The notes under the pieces: generated by a model | Databases searched by the model: none | The model's input: only the letters and a program-made list of their open reading frames with translations | Told to the model about the DNA's origin: nothing | In this document: piece by piece, positions 11,901 through 22,303 of the stretch | Layout: each line of letters starts with the position of its first letter | Numbering within the stretch: the stretch's first letter is position 1 | Made by a program: the position numbers and the translations under genes | From: Epiperipatus broadwayi | Lineage: Eukaryota > Onychophora > Udeonychophora > Euonychophora > Peripatidae | Reading direction: 5' to 3' | NCBI GenBank assembly: GCA_028023455.1 | Contig: JAQFVV010000030.1 | Location: 5,658,501-5,722,500, forward strand | Length of the DNA: 64,000 nt

Positions 11901-12450
11901 CAGTTTAAATTATATTGGATTTCATAGCTGAAGAAAAGATTGCTCTGTAGATTATACATCTCTAGATGGTATACATAACATTTTAACTGTTCCATGATTG
12001 CCAAGACCAAGTAGTCATTTTTTATTTCAAAAGCTTAGGACTCCTACCTCTATAGTCTTAATACTGCTATTCCCCACCATACAGCTCCAATTGAACTTAA
12101 TAGTTTTGCTGTGTTTCATAATTTGCTCTATTTTAAGCAGAGTTCTGGTTTGTGGATACATGAATTTCACATAGAAACACAATCATGGGAAGTCTGTCAC
12201 CCATTCATCCCTAACTTTAATAATAAAAAAAATATAATGATGTAAAGTTCATTGAAGTTTATATCATTCTAAAATTGAGATGCTAGAATAAATTGCACTA
12301 AAAGGAGAAATTCAGTCTAGTATGTATATAAACCACACACACACGCACAAAGAATTCATAGCTACAACTATACTTTCGGTTAATTTACCCTCATTTTGTG
12401 TATTTAAAATTTAATGATTAAATTAAATCAAAACAGTAATTAAAAAAAAT
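8940..12450. other. Intergenic/intronic DNA with repeat fragment
   Basis: Contains a - strand fragment of the hammerhead repeat family at about 9536-9615 (CCACTCTCCACTCCATCTCA...ACATGTCGAAAAGAC, similar to 60282-60360) but without the hammerhead core. From 10267 to about 12200 the - strand shows shifting open stretches with protein-like composition (separate entry). No other gene is recognised. Confidence 0.4.
10267..12200 (-). pseudogene. Unidentified decayed coding sequence (candidate)
   Basis: Read on the - strand in changing frames, this stretch gives runs such as SIGAVWWGIAVLRL (near 12090), FARKQFLLKIIQMIL (near 11730), YSVLSNLATFSGYIEHF (near 11600), ESHLIPKWN (near 11320), FLRKLGYRNAFKRLWLS (near 11050) and DKYFIDTSLTLVHHIGKYC (near 10590), interrupted by stops and frameshifts. 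Base composition is less AT-skewed than the flanks. I do not recognise a family; an old transposon or virus-derived gene are both possible. It is a low-confidence call made only from composition and the density of open stretches. Confidence 0.3.
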
Positions 12451-12457
12451 CCACAAT

Positions 12458-12599
12458 TTATTTTTGACTTAAGGTAAATTGAGATAATGATGGTGGTTTG
12501 AAAACCCAACAATTGAAGACCTTCAATAATTTGGACCAATTAGCTTGATAATCTTTGGCTGCCAACTTGTAATCCAAGTATGTACTCAAAGAATCTTTT
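12458..12599 (-). CDS. Candidate terminal exon, unknown protein
   Basis: On the - strand an acceptor TTTTTATTTCAG ends at 12600, followed by one nucleotide completing a codon and 46 codons to a TAA at 12458-12460. The peptide begins KDSLSTYLDYKLAAKDYQ and continues NWSKLLKVFNCW..., with ordinary protein composition. I do not recognise it. It could be the 3' end of the same - strand gene as 30082-55651 or of another gene. The exon 16073-16141 cannot splice directly to it, because TG + A would give a stop, so at least one exon would be missing between them. Confidence 0.5.
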
Positions 12600-12912
12600 C
12601 TGAAATAAAAATTATAACATTATTAAAGTCCAAATAAATATATTAAAGGCAAGATATACTTAGGAAAGAAAGAGTAAAAATAAAAAGCTACATCATTAAG
12701 ATTATTCATCAGTGCAATTCAGCATATAATCATTCATTATACTCTTCATATTTTATGATTTATATTGAGAAGAATTATTTATTATGCTAGCTTCAGAATA
12801 ACCTAATTGTTAAATACAAAATTAATTAGCTCATATTTATTAAAGTATAGTAAAAAAATTTACATATATGAAATGATCAAATGACAAATTTAAAATATTT
12901 TAATAAGATGAA

Positions 12913-14179
12913 TGGTACTTTGGTATTAGACCTGCAACATGGAGCATGTATTAGACTTGCTGCACCTTTTCACATTTGTATCAATCCACTGATAACTTTG
13001 CAATCTTGTGATATGACCAAAATAATGGGTACAATGATCTTTTACACTATTTTTTGTAAAATTTGCAAAAAAAAATAGTAACGTGCACACGGATCTTGTG
13101 CATGATATTTTTGAAAGTTATCGGCAGGTTGATACGAATGTGAAAAGGCACAGCAAGTCTAATACATGCTCTGAGTTACAGGACTAATAATAATGACTAA
13201 AAGTATAAAAAATATTAAAAACAGCATTTTAAAACAAATCTTGAGACAAATTGATATTAAAAAGATGATTTTAAAACAATTTTTAAGAAATAAATGGAAA
13301 TCTTGAGACAAATTGATATTAAAAAGATGATTTTAAAACAATTTTTAAGAAATAAATGAATCTTAAAAAGACCGATTTTTAAAGTATTAAAAAATAATAT
13401 TAAAAAGCATTTTAAAACAAATGGATATTAAAAAGACGATTTTAAAAACAATTTTTAAAAATACATGGATATTAAAAATTACCATTTTTAAAGTATAAAA
13501 AATAATATTAAAAACAGCACTTTAAAATAAATTTATACGACATTCACACTAACAACTTTAAAATGTATAAATTGATATTAAAAACCATTTTAAACCAAAA
13601 ATAATTGATTTGCAATCTTAAGTAAATGATGCCAAAACAATCACTGAATTATAATTTTTTAAAATATTTACAAAAATACGCACACATACTACTTGTGTAA
13701 TATATAACAGGAATTGTCGCATTGAAGCCACAAATTTGATGTTTATTTCTAACACACATAAAATGGAGATTTGAATTGAAAAATTTCTATCCAAAATGGA
13801 GTTTTGTTGAACATGTCATTGCACAGAGTATGCTGGGATTTCCCACATAAATGCTAATAAATGTTTTTTTTTTTTTAAAGAAAGAAAACAAAAAAAAAAA
13901 ATACACAAAAAGAAAGAAATATAAATTACTATAAGACTTTTATTAAATATTTATCCTGTTAACAGAAAGAAATCTAGACGATAACTAAAAATGTTAAAAT
14001 ATTCCCAAAAAAGAAAAAAGGTCTGTTGATAAAGACAAATCCCGTTTTCACATGAGATCGAATAATATCGCAGGAATTATTTCCTTTCAATTTGACATCA
14101 GTGCAAGATTACACATTTATTGCTGATGTGAAAATGCCTCCTATCTCCCCTATGTTGCAGATCTAATACCAAAGTACCA
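12913..14179. mobile_element. Non-coding element with nested terminal inverted repeats
   Basis: TGGTACTTTGGTATTAGACC (from 12913) is inverted at the right end (to 14179, TGGTACTTTGGTATTAGATC on the - strand). Weaker matching continues inward to CTGCAACAT, TTTTCACAT and AATCTTG, about 100 bp in all. A second inverted pair lies within the left part: 12931-13000 against 13116-13182 (sharing GCATGTATTAGACTTGCTG). The middle holds a degenerate tandem array. No coding capacity and no clear target duplication. It resembles a complex MITE or foldback element; superfamily unknown. Confidence 0.65.
13203..13620. repeat. Degenerate tandem repeat array
   Basis: A unit beginning TCTTGAGACAAATTGATATT is repeated with a 62-bp period at 13239 and 13301, followed by more diverged copies built from TTAAAAAGAyGATTTTAAAA and ACAATTTTTAA blocks up to about 13620. 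It lies inside the nested inverted-repeat element. Confidence 0.85.
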
Positions 14180-14765
14180 GATACATATTTACTTTTCGTT
14201 GAATATAATCGAAGAAAAAAAATGAATATATTTTTTTTAAGTCACAAACTATGCTTTATCTAATTATTTGACTTCAATTAGTGGCTATCCAAAGAAAAAT
14301 ATAAACAAACAAATATAAATAAACAATCCCTATACCCTATTAAAATTCACAAATTTTGATATTCAAGAAGTTTTTTTCTCTGAGCATCATTGATTAAATT
14401 TCTTCGGTTTATATTGAAAGCACATATATTTTGTTCTTCCTTTATTATTCTTTATGAATATAGGGTTGTAGTATTTTGCACAGTATATTATTTTAAAGAT
14501 AATACAGACTTAAATTATGTTTCTATAAAAAAAAAGTTATCGAATAAAAAAAAAATCACCCAGATGGTTATTTTAAAAATAAAACTATGATAGTTAAGTT
14601 TTTTTTAATATTTTCCTTATTTCAGTGAATACATGAATGAATACGCACTCAGTAAAATATATATAAAAGTGTTCTCTCACCCCTTAATTTTTTTTTATTA
14701 ATTATATTATTTTTTAAAAATTTATTTATATATACGTATACAAAAACGATTTATATGTATATTGT

Positions 14766-14868
14766 AATGGTGGGACTAAACGTTTCAATTATTTACACTT
14801 ATCTCAGTTTATATGAGGCGCCACCTGATTTTAAACATCAGGAGATAACCGGCACATATATATTTAAA
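14766..14868. repeat. Dispersed repeat, copy 1 (pair with 19068-19170)
   Basis: Shares with 19068-19170 the blocks TAATGG, GACTAAACG/ATG, AATTATTTACA, TTATCTCA, TTTATATG, AACATCAGGAGATAA and GCAyATATATAT. Read on the - strand both contain CUCCUGAUGU...CAAACGUUU/CAUGUUU, reminiscent of a very decayed hammerhead/PLE pseudo-LTR, but the core is not intact. Non-coding. Confidence 0.7.
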
Positions 14869-15584
14869 TTATTTTCTTTAATAAGATGATGACCACTACA
14901 CGGCCCCTATTGTCAAATTCCTGGTAGATACTCCCGATAAATGGGCATGGAATACATATGCAGACTAGTCAATCTTATATATAAAATTTAAATATCCATA
15001 ATGCTGTCACGAGATTTTCAAGTTAAACATTTCTTTGTTAGAGGGCGCATTTTTCAAGGGGAAAAAAATTATTTGTTCTGACATTAATTAATAAACTAAT
15101 GTTGTTTTTTTTTTTACTAAGCATTTTATGCAAAGGAACTAATTTTTTAAGCAACCAATTAAAGATGACCTTTCCATAGGCCGGGCATTTCTCGCTTCTA
15201 AAAAAAAAATTTGGTATTGGAATAAAACTTTTTCAAGGAAGAAACACTTGCAAAAAAAAATTACCTTTGACTACAGTACAGAACTAAATAGCTATATTAT
15301 TTAAATCATGAACAAAATGTGATTACAGTACATAGACTCATATTTGAAATGTGATATTCAATGTGAGGGGGGGGGGCAAAGATACTGTAGTATCATATTT
15401 ACATATAGTTTTGGGTAGTTTGATAGCAATACCATGTATGATTGAAATTTGTTAAAGCAACTAATTAATTACAAAGGCCTTTCCATAGGCCAGGTACATA
15501 TGCTGGTATTACGTATAAAGGGTTAACACCTTGTGACAACAATAGTTTAATCACAAAATATAATTGTCAGTCAAAATATAACTT
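14869..15584. other. No gene seen
   Basis: AT-rich sequence with a G8 run at 15367-15374 and two copies of CCTTTCCATAGGCC(G/A)GG (about 15171 and 15480), suggesting a short duplicated or dispersed segment. No exon recognised. Confidence 0.4.
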
Positions 15585-15875
15585 TCTTTTTTAATAAAAC
15601 CATTTCTACAATCTCTAACATTGTAGTACAATACATGTTTACTTTTTAAATGAATTGTCTTTTCACCATTTCTTCTAAGTTCCCAAAGTCCAATAATGTC
15701 CTATCTAATATGAGACAATTTATCTAATTCTTGCAATGTCTTTTATTTGAAATGTGATCTGCAGTCATAAGTACCGAAATAAAATGTCATCAAATAGCAG
15801 TCTGATTCCACAACCAGAATATTCTTAGCATTCAGCTTTCAGCCACCAACCACTGTCCTGGTAAGTGACTTTACA
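15585..15875 (-). mobile_element. RTE LINE fragment, 5' endonuclease region
   Basis: The - strand sequence matches the start of the near-full-length RTE at 45.7 kb: GTTGTGGAATCAGACTG..ATTTGATGACATTTTATTT corresponds to the region around 45745-45785, then ACTGCAGATCAC, GAATTAGA, TCTCATATTA, GGACATTATTGGACTTTG and AAAAGACAATTCATTTAAAAAG follow in order. Stops and indels make it a dead fragment. It has the 5' part only, which is unusual for a LINE copy because truncation normally removes the 5' end. Confidence 0.85.
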
Positions 15876-16072
15876 GCCCCCTGGCAATAAAGGCTATAAT
15901 TTAATTTTTATCTGTCATGATTGTAAATATTTATTAGAAAAACAATTTCATTTACATATATTCATTCTTTCAAGAAAAGTCAACTGATTTCAGTTAAAAA
16001 CTATCAGATAACTGACAAGAAAGACCATGCTGTTTCCTGATCTTAAAATTCAGACATTGCCAATAAACTCAC

Positions 16073-16141
16073 CATGCTGGATAATGCGTGTTGGTGAGCT
16101 TATGTTCATATACTATACGAATAATCACATAGTAATAACAG
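16073..16141 (-). CDS. Candidate 69-bp internal exon, unknown protein
   Basis: On the - strand a good acceptor CTTGTCGTTGCAG is followed by a 69-nt stretch and a strong donor GTGAGT (reverse complement of 16067-16072). Only one of three frames is open; it reads CYYYVIIRIVYEHKLTNTH and then YPA plus two nucleotides. It enters and leaves in the same phase (one base completes, two bases begin a codon). I do not recognise the protein. Splice sites plus a unique open frame support it, but its small size leaves room for chance. Confidence 0.45.
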
Positions 16142-16507
16142 CTGCAACGACAAGAATATATGGAGACATTAGGAATTTATCTTGCTCGGTTTCTTTAAGA
16201 TTTCCAAGAGCAGACTCCACATAAATAAAAAAAAATTTTTTTTAATTATTTAACAGTGAACAAACAACTACACAAAATCATTCTCAGCAATCAAAAGAAG
16301 GGCTAATTACAAACAAATGACCCGATTAACACAAATCATTAACTTAAAACTACTTATAATTAGTACTTATTATTTAACACATGGACATTTTATTTTTTTA
16401 GCATAAATACTTCCATTTAACAAATATTACACATTCTATTATTATTTTGTTTGTTTTAACTGACAAATTCAAAACAACAAAAAAAATCTTTTTTTTTTTT
16501 TTGTCAA

Positions 16508-16579
16508 ACGTTGGTGGCCTAGTGATTAGCGTAGCTGCCTTCCAAGCAGCCGGCCCGGGTTCGCTTCCCGGTCAATGCA
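16508..16579 (+). tRNA. tRNA-Gly(UCC)-like sequence, probably retroposed
   Basis: Same structure as 8548-8619: A box TGGTGGCCTAGTG, anticodon arm with CTTCCAA (UCC), T stem CCGGG/CCCGG, T loop TTCGCTT with C at position 58, discriminator A. The acceptor has A-C at its first pair. It is followed by TTTGACATAAAAAAAAAAAA and lies between long T and A runs. The flanking hexamers TGTCAA and TTGACA are complementary, as in the other copy but with a compensatory change. Probably a member of a small tRNA-derived retroposon family. Confidence 0.75.
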
Positions 16580-16852
16580 TTTGACATAAAAAAAAAAATC
16601 CTTTTTTTTTTTTTCTTGCAAAGAAAACTGTTTAAGTAAAGTGAATTTTGAATTTTTAAATGCAGCTAGACTATTTTAACTACAAATGGTGCTTTTTTAA
16701 AAAAAAACAAAGCATTCACTTTATAAAGCTTGTTCAGATTGATATACTAAAATAAACTTATAATGGTTAGGATAAAGTCTAAACATTTTTTTTTAAAGTC
16801 CAAGTTCCATAGCTGTAATTTGATTTCTTCAAGATGGCAAGAATTAATCAAT

Positions 16853-17038
16853 TCATTTTAAGTGGCATGTCAGATTCCAGGTGTCCAGAATAAGATTAGC
16901 AACGGGTAACTTTCCTCCTCTTTTACTCAACTCAGCATAATGAAGATCCAATGTTTCTTGAATAAAGTTAGAATTCAGAATGACAGCTATATGAAAAATT
17001 GACTTAATATGTTTTACTTTTCCCTGCTTTTGAACACC
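16853..17038 (-). CDS. Candidate exon with stop, unknown protein
   Basis: On the - strand the acceptor GAAAACGTTTCAG ends at 17039 and is followed in phase 0 by about 61 codons to a TGA at 16850-16852. The peptide begins GVQKQGKVKHIKSIFHIAVI and later contains LHYAELSKRGGKLPVANLIL. The other two frames close quickly. The composition looks like a real globular protein with alternating hydrophobic strands. I do not recognise it with confidence; a methyltransferase-like fold is only a passing impression. Link to the gene upstream is unproven. Confidence 0.55.
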   Translation of the reverse strand, partial: GVQKQGKVKHIKSIFHIAVILNSNFIQETLDLHYAELSKRGGKLPVANLILDTWNLTCHLK

Positions 17039-17059
17039 CTGAAACGTTTTCAAACATAT

Positions 17060-20030
17060 TTGATTTTGTTTTTAACACATTTTTATCTTAATTATAAAAT
17101 TTTTGAAAACACTTTGACAAATTTGCAAAACACTTTAATCGCCTCTTATTTAAACAGGCTTAATCTTTTTTCTCTAATTTTTAACTGAGTTGTTTTGCAA
17201 TTCATTCTTGGATAAGAGAAAGTTTTAATATATTTTTAACAGCTATTACAATTTCTACATTGTTTAATATAATTAATAATTTATTTTAACATACATTTAA
17301 TATTTTATTTTAAACAATTTGTTTTATTTTATTATTAATATGTCTAAGTGTGCTAAAGCACAGCAATGGTGAAATATGAAGTTTATGTTTTTATTATTAT
17401 TAGCATCCTCTCAACTAAATCATCTTTCAAACATGTGGAAGATCATGTGACCAACACTAAAATAAATAAGACACTATTCATTTCAAATTCTCAAACTTTG
17501 AAATAAAAAAAAAGCCAACAAAAGGATTACTTGTATTAACTTACTCATGCCCACCTGGCAATTTGCAATCTTTTTATCCAGCTAGTGATCATTGATATAA
17601 GGTTGTTCTGTAGTAGTTTGATGCTGATATTTATCTGGAGGCTCATTTTTTGTGAAGAATTGAAAGCAGATCTATCTCTTATCACAGGGCTTCTCATTTT
17701 CTTTCTAGATGGTCCATAGTATATAAGATGAAGTATATGATCAAATCTCCGATGATCAGCTCTTGAAATTCATAATACAGATGCTTATTCAATGAGACTC
17801 ATGATTCTTCTCATCTGGATATTTCCAGGTCTACGGCACCTAATAGATCTAACATCCTCTTGGCCAGTTAGTTGTTAGCCAACATGATGTGTTGAATATT
17901 AGCAAGCAAATTATGCCCTTATAAGAATATGGTTTTCTGACAGTGGAAAAGCTGTAAATGCGCTTAATTTTGCCACCTGCCTTAAAAAAGTTGTGATAAG
18001 TTTTCCTTTGCTTGCCCTGTATCGTTCTTGATATACCTGCTACAGCACATTATCTTAATGCTCCTTATTCCTAAAGTTTTGTACTATACTCTCTTCATAT
18101 TTATTGTAGGTATCTGGATGGGAAATATCTAGAGTTCCATAAATCCTCAGCTGCAGCATTCAAGTGTGGCAATATTTTTTTCAGTATCTGTTAAATTATA
18201 GAATGCAAATAATTCAGCCAAGTCCATTTAAACAGTTAGTGTGTATTTTCGAATGGAAATTCTTTGAATTTCTTAACTCATACCAGCTTAAATAAGGAAC
18301 TATTATTTGTGTTAGTTGATGTATTATTTATTATTTGATTATCCACTCTCCCATTGATATCCATTGTCTAGTTATCAATACAGGGTTGATTTACCTCTCT
18401 ATGTTCATTTTGGGTAATGTTAGAGCTGTGCTCTATCTCCACATTCAATTTTGGTTCCTTTCTTTCATGATCTATAGATAGTGCACACACATGCTCTTCT
18501 AATTTTTCAGTTCTTTCTATGACATTTTCCATCAAGTCAGCTTTGAATTTTGTGTTTAGGTTGTCTTGTATCACTGTGGATCAACATTATCCATATCAGA
18601 AATCTCCATATCATCATCTTTCTTCTTCACAGCTTGTTTCTAAACTTTCCTCTGCAATTGTATCCTGGTCTTCCTCATTCTTCTCATTTTCATTTTGCAT
18701 TTTGTTAATCTGCAATTTTTCTCTCATGTGTAATAAACTCAACGTTTTCAAAATATTTATAACAGGATTTACAAACAACTGCACTCATTGTCCCCTGGAT
18801 CATCTTGGAATATGACAAATACTTGAATACCATTTTCTGCCCACAACTTCCTCGAAAGTGCTAAACCATAACTGAATTATTGATTATTTTTGTTTTATAA
18901 CTTCTGCAAACTGCGTATTATATGCACTTTGTAAATTAATATACAGAAAAAAAAAATTGTCTGGTCAACCATGCTATTCATCAAACTCATGCAAATGGGA
19001 GTTTACAATAGATACATTCGTGCCACACATTGGCAAATAAAAATTTACAAATAGAAGTATTACTTTGTAATGGTCAGACTAAACATGTTTGAATTATTTA
19101 CATTTATCTCAATTTATATGGGCACAACCCTAACTTAAAACATCAGGAGATAAACCAGCATATATATATTGAAATGATATATTTCTTTGGAATATATTTC
19201 ATTAGTATTTAAATTAAGAAAGTGTATAGAAAGAAATTGTATTAAGTTTCAAAGTAACTAGGTCTTGCAATACTGAGCTAGTTCAGAAATAGCAATAGTT
19301 ATTGCAGGCAAATTTCTAGACAATAAAGCAACTCATGTCTGGATCAGATACAAGTTTTTGTTATGGCAGGTAAAAAGCTACATTCCATACTTCATACTAG
19401 GTTTGCCCATGTCATTATTCTTTTCTAAGGATTGCATGATTGCAAGATAATGGGATAATGCATATTTAATGGCATTTAGTCAGCCATCTTGGGAACGCTA
19501 TAAGTATAAAAGTAGATTTTGCATTGTTGCAGTAGGGATATACTGACAATCATTTTTCTTATTAGTAGCTATCTTTCTGCTTTCTCTAGCTGCCAAATTT
19601 ACAATTAGAAATAGCTGACAAACATTGCTAATATAATTTATTCAACGGATTTTATTCTCTAGATGACTGAAATACAGTCCGATAAGTTATCTATCACTTT
19701 AATAGTTGCTGATGCTTACCCCGAGTTGATGAAATAACTTCTTTAAATTGCCTTTTATAATTTCTTATAAAGCCATCCATCTGTCTATCAAAAAAAAAAC
19801 AGTTTTCTACAAATCAGACACTAATTTTCCTACCTATATTTCCATTGCTTTTATGAATTCGTTATTTTCTGAATAATATTTTGTAATAATTTCAAGCTTC
19901 ACACCAATTAAAATTTTATATTTGTAAGTATTTTTACATTTGATATTTTCATATTATAACCATAATAACTATTTAATTTGACTATAAATCACAATTTCGG
20001 ATCATTGATTAAATATCGTTAGGGATATAT
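17060..20030. other. Mostly non-coding; possible decayed - strand coding sequence
   Basis: Between about 17560 and 18850 the - strand gives broken open stretches, e.g. VCKSCYKYFENVEFITHERK (about 18760, a C-x2-C pair), KLEEHVCALSIDHERK and an acidic lysine-rich segment at 18368-18574, and DHLERK/RDRSAFNSSQKMSLQ further down. This looks like an old retroelement ORF1 or a transposon gene, but no family is certain. The dispersed repeat copy at 19068-19170 also lies here. Confidence 0.3.
19068..19170. repeat. Dispersed repeat, copy 2 (pair with 14766-14868)
   Basis: Same block order as 14766-14868 with about 80 percent apparent similarity by eye, ending in a GCATATATATAT run. Non-coding. Confidence 0.7.
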
Positions 20031-20031
20031 G

Positions 20032-20548
20032 TTTGCACTCACATGTGACATCGATTTAAAAAGCATAAGTGTATGCTTATGCTTAGAGCTTATTTATATA
20101 TAAGTCAATCTTTGCTCACTGTGTGAAAATTAGGGTTTGAACCTATTATTATGTTTGAGTTATATATTATTAATTTAATTGGATAAACCTATTACATCTA
20201 TATGAGAGAGATACAATTTCATTTTTAACTACCTCCAGCGAAATATATAATAAATTTTAAATTTACTTTAATAATAAATATTCTGTTATTTATATAGCAC
20301 AGAATATTTATTAAAGTAAATTCAAAATTTGCTATATATTTCATTGCAGGTGTTTAATAATGAGATTATACCTCTCTCCTGCTATATATCTAATAGCTGT
20401 ATCCAATTAAATTAATAATATATAACTCAGGCACATAATAGGTTCAAGCCTGATTTTAGCATGGTGACAACTATATAAATAAACTTTAAGAATAAGCTTA
20501 CACTTATGCTTTTTAAGTCGATGTTCATGGGCGAGTGCAAAGAGATTC
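20032..20548. repeat. Large foldback element (about 515 bp)
   Basis: The left arm 20032-20285 is the reverse complement of about 20300-20548. Outer ends are TTTGCACTCACATGTGACATCG and, inverted, TTTGCACTCGCCCATGAACATCG. Shared inner blocks are TTAAAAAGCATAAGTGTA, GTTTGAACCTATTA, GAGTTATATATTATTAATTT and AATTTACTTTAATAA. The axis lies near 20290 within TTCTGTTATTTATATAGCACAGAA. A third partial copy of the centre (ATAGATAACAGAATATTTATTAAAG) is at about 20613-20637. No coding capacity. It abuts the truncated PLE that follows. Confidence 0.85.
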
Positions 20549-20773
20549 ACAAAGCTCATGACCAGAGGAGTTGTTCCTTCTTTATAATATCACACACATA
20601 TGCTACATTATATAGATAACAGAATATTTATTAAAGGATATATGTTTGGTAATTACACTTTCTAAATGATCAAACTCACCATTATTAGCAATGTTTTCGT
20701 AAAAATTGATCCATCTGTTCACATTAATAAAGATGACTTTTTAGTTAAGCAACCTTCATGGACACATGCTATA

Positions 20774-21197
20774 AAGTTTATATAACTTTTACTATTTTCC
20801 CAATTATACTCCCCCTTGCACTAACCGTCTTATCAATAACTCCAAGGACAAAATAGAACCTTCTCAGACCCCCCATGTCGTTTACAGCATAACTTGCCCA
20901 CAACCCGGTTGCCGCGCCATTTATTTTGGAGAAACCAAGGCAGGCACAACCACCCGGACAGCACAACACAGATACACATATAATAGAGCTATGAAAAACA
21001 ACGATAGCTCATCAACATTTTTGGAACACTCCAAGAAGACTGGACATTTATTTGAACCTTCCAACCCTAAAATAGTCTGTATCGAGAAAAACGACATTAA
21101 GCGGAAGATCAGAGAAGCGTACTACATCAATAACAATAACAACTCAATCAATAGACGCGACACATGCTTCGACATTTCTAAACGCTGGACTATTTAG
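20774..21197 (+). pseudogene. 5'-truncated Penelope-like element, GIY-YIG endonuclease domain
   Basis: An open frame without a start codon runs from about 20774 to a TAG ending at 21197. It contains HVVYSITC (GIY-like strand), GCRAIYFGET (YIG-like strand), TTRTAQHRY (conserved Arg helix), FLEHSKKTGH and a KRKIREAYYI tail with a downstream DTCFDISKRW. This is the C-terminal GIY-YIG nuclease domain of PLEs, including the Cys pair C-x5-C at its N-terminal side typical of forms with a zinc finger. The reverse transcriptase part is missing, so it is a 5'-truncated copy. GC content is clearly higher than the surroundings. A hammerhead-like motif follows in the 3' part. Confidence 0.85.
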
Positions 21198-21261
21198 CCC
21201 ATTTGCATATGCTTTGCATACCACTCCTCCCGCTCCATTTTTACTCTCGCAGCTCACAGCA

Positions 21262-21302
21262 CCGCTATGAATATGAGGTAAAGGACCTCGAAAGCGCTTA
21301 GC
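21262..21302 (+). ncRNA. Hammerhead-like motif, degenerate (PLE 3' part)
   Basis: Downstream of the GIY-YIG frame: AUAUGA, a stem GAGGU-AAAGG-ACCUC, GAAA and AGCGCUU. The palindromic AGCGCU followed by U mirrors the minimal stem III plus cleavage site of PLE hammerheads, but the CUGAUGA box is damaged and the junction with stem II is irregular. Probably a decayed hammerhead, judged mainly from position in the element. Confidence 0.4.
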
Positions 21303-22303
21303 GTATATTAATTCCTGTATTTTATTATAGCTTCACATTCAAGCGTGACATACGCTTAATTGGTTTATAAATCCAATTATCAAATATAATTTTTTAAAAA
21401 AAAATTCTCGCTTCAAACAATTCTGAAAGTCATTTATTTATATATTTATAAATCTTTTTGAAGAGTCAAAGCGCTTTGATTATAAAAATAAATGAACAGT
21501 AGAATTTATTCAATGCTATAGTTTTGGTATTAACGTCTATAATTTTGGAGATCTGTACTTTTATATATAATGTAAATGAATATTCTTTGGTTATACTGTA
21601 TTTCACTTTTTATAATTGATATTGTCATAATATTGAAACTTTTGTAACTTCAAATTCTATTTTTACATTTCTTTAAACTTAGCTTTCTATCAGCATTGTA
21701 ACTTAATATATACACTCTTAACTCTTTGGTAGATTTCGATGATCTGAGAGATACAAGCAATTTTTTTTCTTAAATATTATTACATGTATCGGGAATATAC
21801 ATTCAAGATCATGGCTAACTACGCATTTGCATGTAACTGATAATAATCCATAAGTTATCAGTTTGATTATAGCAGATGGATCATAAGGATGTGTGATATT
21901 CAATAGTATCACCAAAATCGATGAAAGTGGAGTTGCGAAAATAATTTCTAGATTGTAGCAGAAAATAAAGAACATATAAATATAATAAAGGCAAATTTGC
22001 GTGTTTTTAATTTTTTTTTCTTCGCATTTTATAAGTGATGCTGCAATTTTTTCACTGCAGGCAAGTTTACAGAGTCTTTAAGTGTTTTGAATTTCAGCAC
22101 ATACTATTAAGGATGTGGTGCGATGCATTGCGACTTTTCCTTATATGGAGCCAGGAATCTCTCGGCAACTATGCCCAGAGAAACCTGTTAGCCACTTTAC
22201 CTTCCCTTTCCATTCCCCACCCTAAGTTTCCCAATATCCTGCTCCATCCCATTTCCACAACATAATCTTTGTCAACTCCGTGGCCTTTATATTTAAATCC
22301 CAC
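21303..22303. other. No gene seen
   Basis: AT-rich sequence between the PLE and the - strand LINE fragment. Open frames here show no recognisable domain. The 3' boundary of the PLE is not determined. Confidence 0.4.

Noticed and set aside
13680-14760. CRISPR-like or other regular array
   Set aside because: The repeats next to it are a degenerate tandem inside a mobile element with no spacer structure; CRISPR arrays are not expected in an animal genome.
21262-21302. Active hammerhead after the GIY-YIG frame
   Set aside because: The CUGAUGA box is damaged and the stem II junction is irregular; kept only as a degenerate motif.
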